A DNA stretch of 64,000 bases from JAENVU01 sp038250905. Lineage in GTDB: Bacteria > Actinomycetota > Acidimicrobiia > IMCC26256 > JAENVU01. The stretch is from NCBI GenBank assembly GCA_038250905.1, contig JBBSBV010000013.1:1-64000 (forward strand). The letters are read 5' to 3'. Below the pieces are notes generated by a model. That model saw nothing but the letters and a program-made list of their open reading frames with translations. It was not told the origin of the DNA and searched no databases. Shown here in pieces: positions 24,813 to 33,004 of this stretch. The translations under genes and the position numbers were made by a program. Every line of letters begins with the position of its first letter. Positions within the stretch are counted from its first letter, which is position 1.

Positions 24813-25528
24813 CCAACGACTGGACCACGCTCGCCAACCGACTCGAGGGCGCGTTGTCGCTGGCGGCGGCGCCGATCGCGATCACGTTCTCGGCCGCCGC
24901 ACCCGCCGGTGTGGCCGCGTTCGACCGGCCGATGCCCGAGCCCATGCCCGACGGCCGCACCGGTCGCGTCGCGGCCGGCTGTGTGTTCTGGACCCACGCC
25001 ACCGAGAGCACCTTCTCGACGGTCAAGGCCGACCACGGCAACTGTTCGGTCGGCAGTCTCACCCACAGGTTCGTCACGCTCGACGAGGTCGCCGGCAACA
25101 GTGACGTCGCCGCGCTCCTCGAGACCGGCTGGGTCACGATGGACGTCGTCCCGCAGATCCCCGTCGTCACCGAGACGCCCGGCACGGTCACCTACGGTCC
25201 GCTCGCCGACACGCCGGTCGACCCCGACGTCGTGCTGGTACGCGTCAACGGCAAGCAGTTGATGGTGCTGTCCGACGCCATTCCCGGCCTGCGCATCGAG
25301 GGCAAGCCGCAGTGTCACATCGTGGCGATCGCCAAGGAACAGGGTGAGGTCGCGGCGAGCGTCGGCTGCGCGCTGTCACGCGTCCGGACCGGCATGCCGG
25401 CCACCGAGATGACCTGCGCGATCCCCGCCGGGAAGTTGGCCGGGGTCGTCGACTCGATCGAGCACAACGCGGTGGCCGACACCGCCGTCGCCCGGTACGC
25501 CGGCGACGACGCCCGACGCTTCGCCTGA
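24809..25528 (+). CDS. DUF169 family protein
   Basis: This 239-residue soluble protein resembles the DUF169 family (COG2043), whose biochemical role is not established. Conserved-looking parts are LAAAPIAITF near the N-terminus, AGCVFWTHA with Cys58, DHGNCSVG with Cys78, and QCHIVAIAKEQGEVAASVGCALSRVRTGM. Four or more cysteines in these blocks could bind a metal or an Fe-S cluster; that is inference. It is the last gene of the SufR-like operon and converges on nfuA, with 15 bases between the stops. Confidence 0.8.
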   Translation: MTNDWTTLANRLEGALSLAAAPIAITFSAAAPAGVAAFDRPMPEPMPDGRTGRVAAGCVFWTHATESTFSTVKADHGNCSVGSLTHRFVTLDEVAGNSDVAALLETGWVTMDVVPQIPVVTETPGTVTYGPLADTPVDPDVVLVRVNGKQLMVLSDAIPGLRIEGKPQCHIVAIAKEQGEVAASVGCALSRVRTGMPATEMTCAIPAGKLAGVVDSIEHNAVADTAVARYAGDDARRFA

Positions 25529-25543
25529 CCCCACTCCCCCGGG

Positions 25544-26167
25544 TTACTTCTTGGCGGCCTCGTAGTAGGGGTTGGTGCCGCTGGCGTGGTCGGTGACGTC
25601 GACCACTTCGGTGATCTCGGGGACCGAATCGATGATCGCGACCTCGATGCCCTGCGACATCGTCGTCGCGGCCATGCCACAGCCCTGGCAACCGCCGCCC
25701 ATCCGCATGTAGGCGATCGAACCCTCGACCGCGACCAGTTCGGCGAAACCACCGTGGCTCGCGATCTGCGGGTTGATCTCCACGGCGAGGATCTCGATCA
25801 CCTTGGCGATCACCGGGTCGTCGATGTCGAGGTCCGGCATCGGGCCCATGCCCGGAGGTATGGGCGAGTTCGGGTTCTGGAGCACCATCCCGCCACCGGA
25901 GAGGTCGAGGGTGCTGCCGCGGACCGAGTCGACGTGCTCACCCGGGACCACGACCGAGATGTCGTCACCGTGCTGGACCGTGTCCTCGGCACCGGCTTCG
26001 TCGGTCCGCCGGAAGTACATGTCGTAGGTGAACGCGGTCCCGGCAGTGCCGGTGACCTCCACCCAGAGGGCGAGCGTCTCGGGCTCGGGTTCCCCGGCTC
26101 GGACCTCCAAGACCCGAGCCCGAGCGGCGTCGGTGAGGCGGAGGAGCGGGACGGCAACATCGGTCAT
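25544..26167 (-). CDS. nfuA: NfuA-type iron-sulfur cluster carrier
   Basis: The 207-residue protein has two parts. Residues 1 to about 95 resemble a degenerate A-type (IscA/ErpA) scaffold. Residues about 120-190 form a NifU C-terminal domain with the cluster motif GGGCQGCGMAATTMSQGIE (CxxC). NfuA receives 4Fe-4S clusters and passes them to apo-enzymes, especially under stress. I chose the ATG at 26167; in-frame ATGs at 26176 and 26188 are alternatives, the last overlapping the divergent ATP-grasp start. TATCAT ends seven bases upstream of the chosen start, so the mRNA may be leaderless. Confidence 0.88.
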   Translation of the reverse strand: MTDVAVPLLRLTDAARARVLEVRAGEPEPETLALWVEVTGTAGTAFTYDMYFRRTDEAGAEDTVQHGDDISVVVPGEHVDSVRGSTLDLSGGGMVLQNPNSPIPPGMGPMPDLDIDDPVIAKVIEILAVEINPQIASHGGFAELVAVEGSIAYMRMGGGCQGCGMAATTMSQGIEVAIIDSVPEITEVVDVTDHASGTNPYYEAAKK

Positions 26168-26186
26168 GTGCACCATGATACGACCC

Positions 26187-27374
26187 ATGCCGCGGGTCCT
26201 CCTCCTCGTACCCACCGCCACGTACCGCGCGCCCGACTTCGTGCGGGCGGCCAAGGCGCTCGGGGTGGATCTCGTCATCGGCTCCGAGGAGGCACCCGTG
26301 TTCGGCGAGTCCGGACGATCCGTGCAGCTGCCGTTGGACGATCCGGACGCCGCGGTGGCCGCCATCGATGCCCTCGATCGCACGCGCGGTATCGACGCGG
26401 TGGTCGCGGTCGACGACCAGGGCATCGTGGCCGCGGCGGCCGCCGGGGCCCGGCTCGGCTTCCCACACAACCCGGCCGACGCCGTCGCCGCCACCCGCGA
26501 CAAGCTCACCCTCCGCGCCCGGCTCGATGCGGCCGAGGTCCCCCAACCCGCGTTCGGCACCACCCCCGACGCAGCCGGGTACCCGTGCGTCGTGAAGCCC
26601 GCCGGTCTCGCCGCGAGCCGGGGCGTGATCCGCTGCGACTCCCCGGCCGAGTACGACGCCGCGGTCACCCGTATCGAGGCGTTCTGGTCGGGCCCCCGCA
26701 TCGTCGAGCAGTACGTGCCCGGTGCCGAGGTCGCGGTCGAGGCGCTGCTGCAAGACGGCGTGCTCACGGTCCTCGCCATCTTCGACAAGCCCGATCCCCT
26801 CACCGGACCGTTCTTCGAGGAGACCATCTACGTCACGCCATCGCGTCTCGCGCCGACGGTCCAGACCGCGATCAGCGGACTGGTGGAACGGGCGGCGGCC
26901 GCGATCGGTCTCACCGAGGGCCCGGTCCACGCGGAGGTCCGCGTCGATCTCGACGCGCCCGACGGCCCGGCGCTCCACGTGATCGAGGTCGCGGCCCGGA
27001 CCATCGGCGGGTTGTGCGCGCGCACGCTGCGGTTCGGCGCCGGCATCTCGCTCGAGGAGGTGGTGCTCCGGCACGCGCTCGGCCTCGACCTGAGTGCGAT
27101 CGGCAGCGGGCCGGGGGACGGTGCCGCCTCGGGAGTGATGATGTTGCCGATCCCGCGCGCCGGGACGCTCACCGCCGTCGACGGACGCGAGGCCGCGCTC
27201 GCGGTTCCGGGTGTGGTCGGACTCGACTTCACGATCCCGCTCGGTGCGCCGGTCGTTCCGCTCCCCGAGGGTGACCGCTACCTCGGATTCCTCTTCGCGC
27301 GCGGCGAGAGTCCGGCTGCGGTCGAGGCCGCACTGCGGGCCGGTGCCGCGGCCGTGGATATCGTCATCACGTGA
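26187..27374 (+). CDS. ATP-grasp ligase paired with a radical SAM protein
   Basis: This 395-residue ATP-grasp enzyme should activate a carboxylate as an acyl phosphate and join it to an amine or thiol. The N-terminal Rossmann-like part starts MPRVLLLVPTATYRAPDFV. The ATP-binding lysine is in YPCVVKPAGLAASRGV, the hinge is VEQYVPGAEVAVEALL, and the metal ligands lie in HAEVRVD and VIEVAARTIGG. The substrate is unknown. It starts 20 bases from the divergent nfuA start and ends 31 bases before the radical SAM gene, so the two plus-strand genes probably form an operon. Confidence 0.85.
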   Translation: MPRVLLLVPTATYRAPDFVRAAKALGVDLVIGSEEAPVFGESGRSVQLPLDDPDAAVAAIDALDRTRGIDAVVAVDDQGIVAAAAAGARLGFPHNPADAVAATRDKLTLRARLDAAEVPQPAFGTTPDAAGYPCVVKPAGLAASRGVIRCDSPAEYDAAVTRIEAFWSGPRIVEQYVPGAEVAVEALLQDGVLTVLAIFDKPDPLTGPFFEETIYVTPSRLAPTVQTAISGLVERAAAAIGLTEGPVHAEVRVDLDAPDGPALHVIEVAARTIGGLCARTLRFGAGISLEEVVLRHALGLDLSAIGSGPGDGAASGVMMLPIPRAGTLTAVDGREAALAVPGVVGLDFTIPLGAPVVPLPEGDRYLGFLFARGESPAAVEAALRAGAAAVDIVIT

Positions 27375-27405
27375 CCCGTCTCCCGAGATCGTCCCGGCAC
27401 CGCGC

Positions 27406-28677
27406 GTGAAGGTGCTGTTGATCTCCACCTACGAACTCGGCCACCAGCCGCTCGGCGTGGCCGCGCCGGCCGCGGCCCTGCGCGCGCGTGGCCACGACGT
27501 GCGCGCCCTCGACCTCGCCGTCGACGACTGGTCACCCGACGCCGCCGCGTGGGCCGACCGGGTGGCGATCTCGGTGCCGATGCACACCGCCACCCGCCTC
27601 GCGCACGAGATCGCCGGCCGCGTCGACCGACCGCTCGCCTGCTTCGGCCTCTACGCGGGAATGTGCACCGACATCGGCGAGGCGCTCGTCGGTCGTGACC
27701 CGGTGTCGCAGGTGGTCCAATGGGTCGAGTCCGACCCGTCCGTCGTGGTCGACGCGCCGATCCCGGCCCGTGACCTCCTGCCACCGCCCGACCGGTACGC
27801 CCATCTCATGCGGGACGGCTTCCGCTACCCGATCGCGTACGTCGAGGCATCCCAGGGGTGCGCGCACCGGTGTCGGCATTGTCCGGTGCCGGTGGTCTAC
27901 GACGGTCGCATCCGCATCACCCCCGTCGAGACCGTCCTCGCCGACGTTGCCGCGCAGGTCGACGCGGGCGCGCGGCATATCACGTTCGGCGATCCCGACT
28001 TCTTCAACGGCGTCCACCACGCCCAGCGTGTCGTCACCGCGGTGCACACGGCGTTCCCCGACCTCACCTTCGATGCCACGGTGAAGGTCGAGCACATCCT
28101 GCGCCACGCGGACCTCTGGCCGTTCATGGCGGGGGCGGGGTGTCTGTTCGTCATCAGTGCCTTCGAGTCGGTGAACGACACCACCCTCACCGAGCTCGAC
28201 AAGGGCCACACCGCGGCCGACGGCGCGCGTGCTGTCGCGATCCTGCGCGCCGCGGGCATCGAGCCTCGCCCCACGTGGCTGCCCTTCACGCCGTGGACGA
28301 CCGTCGACGACATCCGGGCCACCCTCGAGTTCGTCGCCACCCACGACCTGATCGGCAACGTCGATCCGGTGCAGTACTCGATCCGGCTCCTCGTCCCGCA
28401 GGGATCGTTGCTGCTCGGGCGGATCCCCGATCTCGGCCCATGGGACGCGGCCGCGCTCACCTATCCGTGGACGTCACCGCTCGACGGGCTGGCCCGCGAG
28501 TTCGCCGCGGTCGTGGAAAACGGTGTCGACGACCCGGCGGGCGAGGTGTTCAACCGGCTGCGCGCGTTGGTCGATCTGGCGCCGGTGGACGTCACCGCGG
28601 TGACCGACGCGCCGCGCCTGTCGGAGTCGTGGTTCTGCTGCGCGGAACCGACGAACGTCCAGCTCCGCACCATCTGA
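27406..28677 (+). CDS. CCAEP-tail radical SAM protein (CUAEP/CCAEP family)
   Basis: The 423-residue protein has an N-terminal Rossmann domain of the cobalamin-binding type (KVLLISTYELGHQPLG) but no DxHxxG cobalamin ligand. The radical SAM barrel carries the cluster motif Cys152-x3-Cys156-x2-Cys159. Its C-terminus ends in WFCCAEP followed by eight residues, with Cys411 and Cys412. That tail defines the CUAEP/CCAEP-tail radical SAM family, in which some members have selenocysteine. Here both codons are TGC. Substrate and product are unknown to me. The GTG at 27406 begins the conserved fold. Confidence 0.87.
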   Translation: MKVLLISTYELGHQPLGVAAPAAALRARGHDVRALDLAVDDWSPDAAAWADRVAISVPMHTATRLAHEIAGRVDRPLACFGLYAGMCTDIGEALVGRDPVSQVVQWVESDPSVVVDAPIPARDLLPPPDRYAHLMRDGFRYPIAYVEASQGCAHRCRHCPVPVVYDGRIRITPVETVLADVAAQVDAGARHITFGDPDFFNGVHHAQRVVTAVHTAFPDLTFDATVKVEHILRHADLWPFMAGAGCLFVISAFESVNDTTLTELDKGHTAADGARAVAILRAAGIEPRPTWLPFTPWTTVDDIRATLEFVATHDLIGNVDPVQYSIRLLVPQGSLLLGRIPDLGPWDAAALTYPWTSPLDGLAREFAAVVENGVDDPAGEVFNRLRALVDLAPVDVTAVTDAPRLSESWFCCAEPTNVQLRTI

Positions 28678-28681
28678 ACGA

Positions 28682-28698
28682 CCGGCGGCCGACGCCGG
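28682..28698 (+). terminator. GC-rich hairpin after the radical SAM gene
   Basis: CCGGCG and CGCCGG are perfect 6-base arms around a five-base loop, starting five bases after the radical SAM stop. No T-run follows. It could terminate the ATP-grasp/radical SAM transcript. The 110 bases beyond it, up to the convergent lipoprotein gene, show nothing recognisable. Confidence 0.4.
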
Positions 28699-28807
28699 CC
28701 CGGATGGTCGGCTCGACCGCGGCGCTGCACCGCTCCACTCCTCGAGGATCTGCACCATCGGCAAGTCGACCCGGGCATCCAGGTGTGCGTTCACCACACC
28801 CAGCGGG

Positions 28808-29203
28808 TTAGTGGGCGACCGCCCAGCCATCACCGGAGTTGAGGCATGGCGTATCCGATCTCGGGCGCCCCATCGACGGGAACGGTTCGGCGTCGACCGT
28901 GATGCTGGACGTGGTGCCATGGGTGCGGTCGTACTCCCGGCAACTCTTCGCGACGAACGCCCACATCAGCGATCCGTCCGAAACGGTATCTATGTCCGGC
29001 ACGTCGGCCGCTGGAACAAAGACGCCGTGCTCGGGCGCTTGCCACACGACAGTTTTCGCGGTCGCGGGCGCGGTCGTGCTCGGACTCGTGCCGGGCGTCG
29101 CGCCGCGGTCCGTCGTCGAGGTGCAGCCGGCGACTACTACGGACACGACGAGGACAGCGAGCGTGAATGAGCGCTCAACTGAAGCCCTGCGCCGTGAGTA
29201 CAC
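28808..29203 (-). CDS. Small secreted lipoprotein, function unknown
   Basis: A GTG at 29203 gives a 131-residue product with an arginine-rich start (YSRRRASVERS), a hydrophobic core and a lipobox VVAGC, followed by a Thr/Ser/Pro-rich linker. The mature part is about 80 residues with two cysteines (KSCREYD and DTPCLNSG) that could form a disulfide. No family was recognised. It should be anchored to the outer face of the membrane. Codon use looks less GC-biased than in the neighbours, so the gene may be a recent arrival. Confidence 0.6.
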   Translation of the reverse strand: MYSRRRASVERSFTLAVLVVSVVVAGCTSTTDRGATPGTSPSTTAPATAKTVVWQAPEHGVFVPAADVPDIDTVSDGSLMWAFVAKSCREYDRTHGTTSSITVDAEPFPSMGRPRSDTPCLNSGDGWAVAH

Positions 29204-29571
29204 GCTTCGACTTCGACCAGGACCGGCAATGTCTTGATGACAAGACCCTCCTGGCCCCAACGACCGGTGCCACGCTCACGCGATCCCGATTCGGTTGCTC
29301 CCTGCGCGTTGAACGGAGACGTGGTCCCCGTTGCCGGAATTCGGCTTAGCTATACAGCTGTATACCGAAGCCGAATTCCCAAAACGCAACCACAGGCACC
29401 TTGGAAACCCGGGAGTGCAGCGGGTCGACGGTGCCCGACGAACCACCGAAGGCACGCACCTCGGGTTGGGCTGACCCAAGCGCACATCGGACCCACCACC
29501 CAGGGGCGCGGGAAGGTCACCAGAGGAACGGCGATCTGGTCGAGACAACCCGCTCGACATCATGAGCGACG
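29204..29571. other. Non-coding interval with reduced GC
   Basis: These 368 bases separate the lipoprotein gene from the sulfotransferase gene, both on the minus strand. No open frame here has the third-position GC pattern of a real gene. The only clear structure is the large palindrome at 29336-29379. Composition is noticeably less GC-rich than in the flanking regions. No RNA gene was recognised. Confidence 0.5.
29336..29379. repeat. 44-bp nested palindrome
   Basis: Outer arms GGAATTCGGCTT (29336-29347) and AAGCCGAATTCC (29368-29379) are perfectly complementary over 12 bases. Between them lies a perfect 14-base palindrome, TATACAGCTGTATA (29351-29364), with three bases on each side. All 44 positions pair except two symmetric mismatches. 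It may be a terminator for the sulfotransferase transcript, an operator for the lipoprotein gene, or a relic of a mobile element. Confidence 0.85.
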
Positions 29572-30510
29572 CTAGGTGAGCGACGAGGACGCGCGGCCGC
29601 CTTCGAGCCATGCGTGGAGGCTCGGATCGAGCGTCGCCACGGCGCGGTCGTACAGCGCGAGATCGTCCTCGGTGAGCACGTCGAGCCATCGACCGTTGGT
29701 ACCCTTGAACAGGAAGCGAGCCGCCCCTCCTTCGAAGATCTGTTCTTCGGGATCGTCGTCGTGCCGCGCAATAGCGTCGGCGCGCATCCGGTCGAGGCCG
29801 ACGACAGATCTGATCGCGGGCCACCACCGCTCGGGGACGTCGATCTCGCAGAACTCAGCTATCCGCCGCATCTCACCCTCGATATCGGCGAGCATGTCGG
29901 CGTAGTGCACGAAGTGAACGTTCGGCAGGTCACGCCACTCCCACCAGGACGCAAGGTGGTGATGGTGTGACCAGAACGGCCAACCGTCGGGCTCCCACTC
30001 GAACCAACCCTCGGCAATCCAATGCGGCCACAGTTCGCGTGGCCCCTCGGGAGCACGGGGCAACTCCGGACCGGGCCGATCCGGATCATTCAGCAACGAG
30101 TACGCGAGTTCGGTGTAACCCGAGTAGTGGTTCCACAGCGACATGAAGACGTCCCGCGTGTCGCGCCCGACGACGACGTACTTCGCCTCCGGAAAGTAAC
30201 GGAGCCCGTCGGCCGCAAGGTGGCTCTTCACGAACCGTCGATGCGCCTGCGCCTCGACGGACTCGATGATCGGCTCGATCGGTCCCGAGAACCGAGCGTC
30301 GATCCAGGGTGACAGTGCGACCAGGTCGGGGACCTCGGCGTCCGGCCCGAGGATCAAGGCGGCCAGGATCCGTTGCGTCCACGTCGTGCCCGCCTTGTAC
30401 GCAGTGGTTACGACGATGTCGCCGTCCCGCACGCGAAATTGATCCCAACGGGTGCTGTCGAGATGGTGGTTCCGGTACTCGCGAGTCCGCTCCGGTGCGC
30501 TGCCGCCCAT
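29572..30510 (-). CDS. PAPS-dependent sulfotransferase
   Basis: This 312-residue cytosolic enzyme belongs to the sulfotransferase family related to eukaryotic SULT1. The 5'-phosphosulfate loop is YKAGTTWTQRIL (about residues 38-49). The 3'-phosphate site is VVGRDTRDVFMSLWNHYSG (about 112-130). The catalytic His is probably in RRFVKSHLAADGL. It transfers sulfate from PAPS to a hydroxyl or amine of an unknown acceptor, in related bacteria often a lipid or phenolic compound. It is monocistronic and flanked by non-coding DNA with repeats on both sides. Confidence 0.88.
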   Translation of the reverse strand: MGGSAPERTREYRNHHLDSTRWDQFRVRDGDIVVTTAYKAGTTWTQRILAALILGPDAEVPDLVALSPWIDARFSGPIEPIIESVEAQAHRRFVKSHLAADGLRYFPEAKYVVVGRDTRDVFMSLWNHYSGYTELAYSLLNDPDRPGPELPRAPEGPRELWPHWIAEGWFEWEPDGWPFWSHHHHLASWWEWRDLPNVHFVHYADMLADIEGEMRRIAEFCEIDVPERWWPAIRSVVGLDRMRADAIARHDDDPEEQIFEGGAARFLFKGTNGRWLDVLTEDDLALYDRAVATLDPSLHAWLEGGRASSSLT

Positions 30511-30556
30511 CGATACACCCCGACCTGTGCAGTATCCGCTCGTGAATCATTGCAGA

Positions 30557-30583
30557 CCGGTGTCATCGCGATCCGGTGTCATC
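30557..30583. repeat. Direct repeat upstream of the sulfotransferase gene
   Basis: CCGGTGTCATC occurs twice (30557-30567 and 30573-30583), 16 bases apart from start to start. It lies 47-73 bases upstream of the sulfotransferase ATG, where an activator or repressor pair could bind. Confidence 0.5.
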
Positions 30584-30618
30584 TCGTGGCGCGTGCGTTC
30601 ATCGATCGACATCGTCAA

Positions 30619-30654
30619 CCTCCACTCACTCGGTGATCCTCTGGGAAGTGGAGG
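30619..30654 (-). terminator. Inverted repeat downstream of the MMPL gene
   Basis: CCTCCACT and AGTGGAGG are perfect 8-base arms with a 20-base loop, located 33 bases after the MMPL stop on the minus strand. The loop is long and there is no clean T-run, so termination is only a possibility. Confidence 0.4.
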
Positions 30655-30686
30655 AAGGCGTTGATGTTCGCGCCCGGGTGAGGCGT

Positions 30687-32936
30687 TCAGTGCGTGGTGC
30701 TGGACAGTTCCCCGGCCCCTGAAGCCACCGACTCGCGAGTCGCCGGGGCATCGGCGCCCGTCACCGCGAAACCCGCAGCCGCCCCAGCCGCGGGAGCCGG
30801 CGGTGCGCCTTCGAGGTCGAGGTGCGGGAGGATCCGGTCGAGCCACTTCGGCAGCCACCACGCCGCGTCGCCGAGGTAGCGCATCACGGCGGGCACCAGG
30901 AGCAGCCGCACCACGGTCGCGTCGATGAACACGGCGGCAGCCATGCCGACACCCATCATCTTCACCGTCGGGTTCGGGCTGATCACGAAGCCGAGGAACA
31001 CCGAGATCATGATCCCCGCGGCCGCGGTGATCACCCGTGCCGTCTTGGCCACCCCGACGGCGACCGCTTCACGCGAGTCGCCGAGGCGGAGGTACTCCTC
31101 GCGGATACGGGACAGCAGGAAGACCTCGTAGTCCATCGAGAGTCCGAAGAGGATGGCGAACATCATCAGCGGAATGAAGGCGACGATCGGGATCGGTTGA
31201 TGGACGCCGATCAGCTCGCGGCCCCAGCCCCACTGGAACACCGCCACGATCACGCCGTACGCGGCGCCGATCGACAGGAGGTTCATCACCGCGGCCTTGA
31301 TCGGGACGAGGATCGACCGGAACACGATCATCAGCAGCAGGAATGCGCCGAGCACCACGATCCCGATGCACTCGAGCAGCCGGTTCGAGACGCGGTCGGT
31401 CACGTCGATGAGCGAGGCGGTCTGGCCGCCGACGAACACCTGACCCTGCAACACGGTCCCGGCCGTCGCCTGGGGAATCACGGTCGTGCGCAGGTTGCGC
31501 ACGAGCGCCTGGGTCGACGCCGCGTTCGGAGCCTGGCGCGGCGTGACGAGCACGATCGCGGCGTTCTTGCCCGGGCTCGGGATCGGCGGCGTCACCGACG
31601 CGACGTCCGGTGTCTTGCCCAGCGCGGCCGCGAGCTTCTCGACTGCGGCGAGTTCCGTACTCGCGTCGGCGGCGGTCGGCGTCGGCACGCCGATCGCGAC
31701 GAGGAGGGGTGAGTTCGCGCCTTCGCCGAAGCCCCGGGTGATGAGGTCGTACGCCTTGCGTTGGGTGGTCGCGGCCGGCGCGTCACCGTCGTCGGTGAAG
31801 CCGAGCTTGAGGTCGACCAGCGGCGCGGCGAGCACCGCGAGGATCAGTACGGAGATGACGACGAAGATCCCAGCGCGATTCGCCACCGCGTGCGCGAACT
31901 TGTACCAGATCCCTCCGACGTCCTCGGCGCTCTCCACGTTGCGGTGATGCGCGGCAATCCGCTGCCCGCCGAAGCCGAGCAGGGCCGGGAGAAGCGTCAG
32001 CGACGCGAGCACCATGATCACCACGAAGAGCCCGGCGGAGAAGCCGAGCACGGCGACGTAGGGGATGCCGGCGATCGCGAGCCCGCACAACGCCATCGCC
32101 ACGCAACAGCCGGCGAAGAGCGATGCCGCGCCCGCGGTGGCGACCGCGTGGCCGATGCCGGAGACATGGTCCATGCCCTCGTCGCGGTTCTGGAGATACC
32201 GGCTGAGCACGAGCAGCGAATAGTCGATACCCACCCCGAGCCCGATCATGGAGCCGAGGATCGGCGCGACCGTGCCGATGGTCGTCTGGGTGGCCAGCAA
32301 CATGAGGCTGACGGTGGCGGTGCTGACCCCGAACAACGCGACCCCGATCGGGAGGAACGCGGCGAGCACCGAACCGAACAGGAACAGCAGGATCATGACC
32401 GCGGCGATGATGCCGATGAGTTCGGAGGCGTCGTTGCCGCTCCCCGAGTTCTGGATGTCGACCACCGGGCCGCCGTACTGCACGTCGAGTCCGGCCTGCT
32501 GCGCGCCCTGGGCGGCCTGCTCCAGCGACTTGAACGCGTCCTTGGGCATGCTGGCCAAGGTCCCGCCATAGACAACGTTGGCAATCGCGATCTTCCCGTC
32601 GGTCGACACGCGCGGCAACGGGCCGAAGGGATCACTCACGGTCTGCACGCCCGGTTGGGCCTTGATCTTGGCCAGCAGCGCGTTGACGGCCGCTTCGTGG
32701 TCGGTGCTCGTGATCGAACCCGATGCCACGGAGACAACAACGGACGCGCTCGGCTGTTGCTGGGTCGGGAACCGTTGGTTGAGGAGGTCGGTGGCGGACT
32801 GCGAGTTGGTGCCCGGGACGCTGAACACGTCGCGGTAGACGTTCTGGAGACCGGACGCGGGCACGCCGAGCGCGAGCAACGCGACGACCCAGACGCCGAG
32901 GACCCACCACCGCTTGCGGGCCATGAACTGACCCAT
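30687..32936 (-). CDS. MMPL-family RND transporter
   Basis: The 749-residue protein has about 12 membrane helices and two large extracytoplasmic loops, the plan of MMPL/RND exporters. The conserved IGLGVGIDYSLLVLSRYL in the first half and GLSMDYEVFLLSRIREEY in the second carry the proton-relay Asp-Tyr pairs. Such proteins move lipids or hydrophobic compounds using the proton gradient. The ATG at 32936 follows GGAGCGG closely and begins at MGQFMARKRWWVLGVWV, the usual first helix. An earlier in-frame ATG (33059) would overlap aconitase. It lies 68 bases after the aconitase stop and may be co-transcribed with it. Confidence 0.9.
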   Translation of the reverse strand: MGQFMARKRWWVLGVWVVALLALGVPASGLQNVYRDVFSVPGTNSQSATDLLNQRFPTQQQPSASVVVSVASGSITSTDHEAAVNALLAKIKAQPGVQTVSDPFGPLPRVSTDGKIAIANVVYGGTLASMPKDAFKSLEQAAQGAQQAGLDVQYGGPVVDIQNSGSGNDASELIGIIAAVMILLFLFGSVLAAFLPIGVALFGVSTATVSLMLLATQTTIGTVAPILGSMIGLGVGIDYSLLVLSRYLQNRDEGMDHVSGIGHAVATAGAASLFAGCCVAMALCGLAIAGIPYVAVLGFSAGLFVVIMVLASLTLLPALLGFGGQRIAAHHRNVESAEDVGGIWYKFAHAVANRAGIFVVISVLILAVLAAPLVDLKLGFTDDGDAPAATTQRKAYDLITRGFGEGANSPLLVAIGVPTPTAADASTELAAVEKLAAALGKTPDVASVTPPIPSPGKNAAIVLVTPRQAPNAASTQALVRNLRTTVIPQATAGTVLQGQVFVGGQTASLIDVTDRVSNRLLECIGIVVLGAFLLLMIVFRSILVPIKAAVMNLLSIGAAYGVIVAVFQWGWGRELIGVHQPIPIVAFIPLMMFAILFGLSMDYEVFLLSRIREEYLRLGDSREAVAVGVAKTARVITAAAGIMISVFLGFVISPNPTVKMMGVGMAAAVFIDATVVRLLLVPAVMRYLGDAAWWLPKWLDRILPHLDLEGAPPAPAAGAAAGFAVTGADAPATRESVASGAGELSSTTH

Positions 32937-33004
32937 CCGCTCCAGCCCGCGTGGCTGGTCCGGTCGCGGTTGGTCCGGCCGCGAACCGGACCCGGGCGCG
33001 TCGG

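Noticed and set aside
28636..28641. Selenocysteine in the CCAEP tail
   Set aside because: Both codons are TGC, not TGA, so this member is the cysteine form.
28699..28807. Minus-strand fragment reading like protein (NAHLDARVDLPMVQILEEW)
   Set aside because: It is only about 25 residues long, has no start or neighbouring coding sequence and matches no family I recognise; a decayed gene is possible but unsupported.
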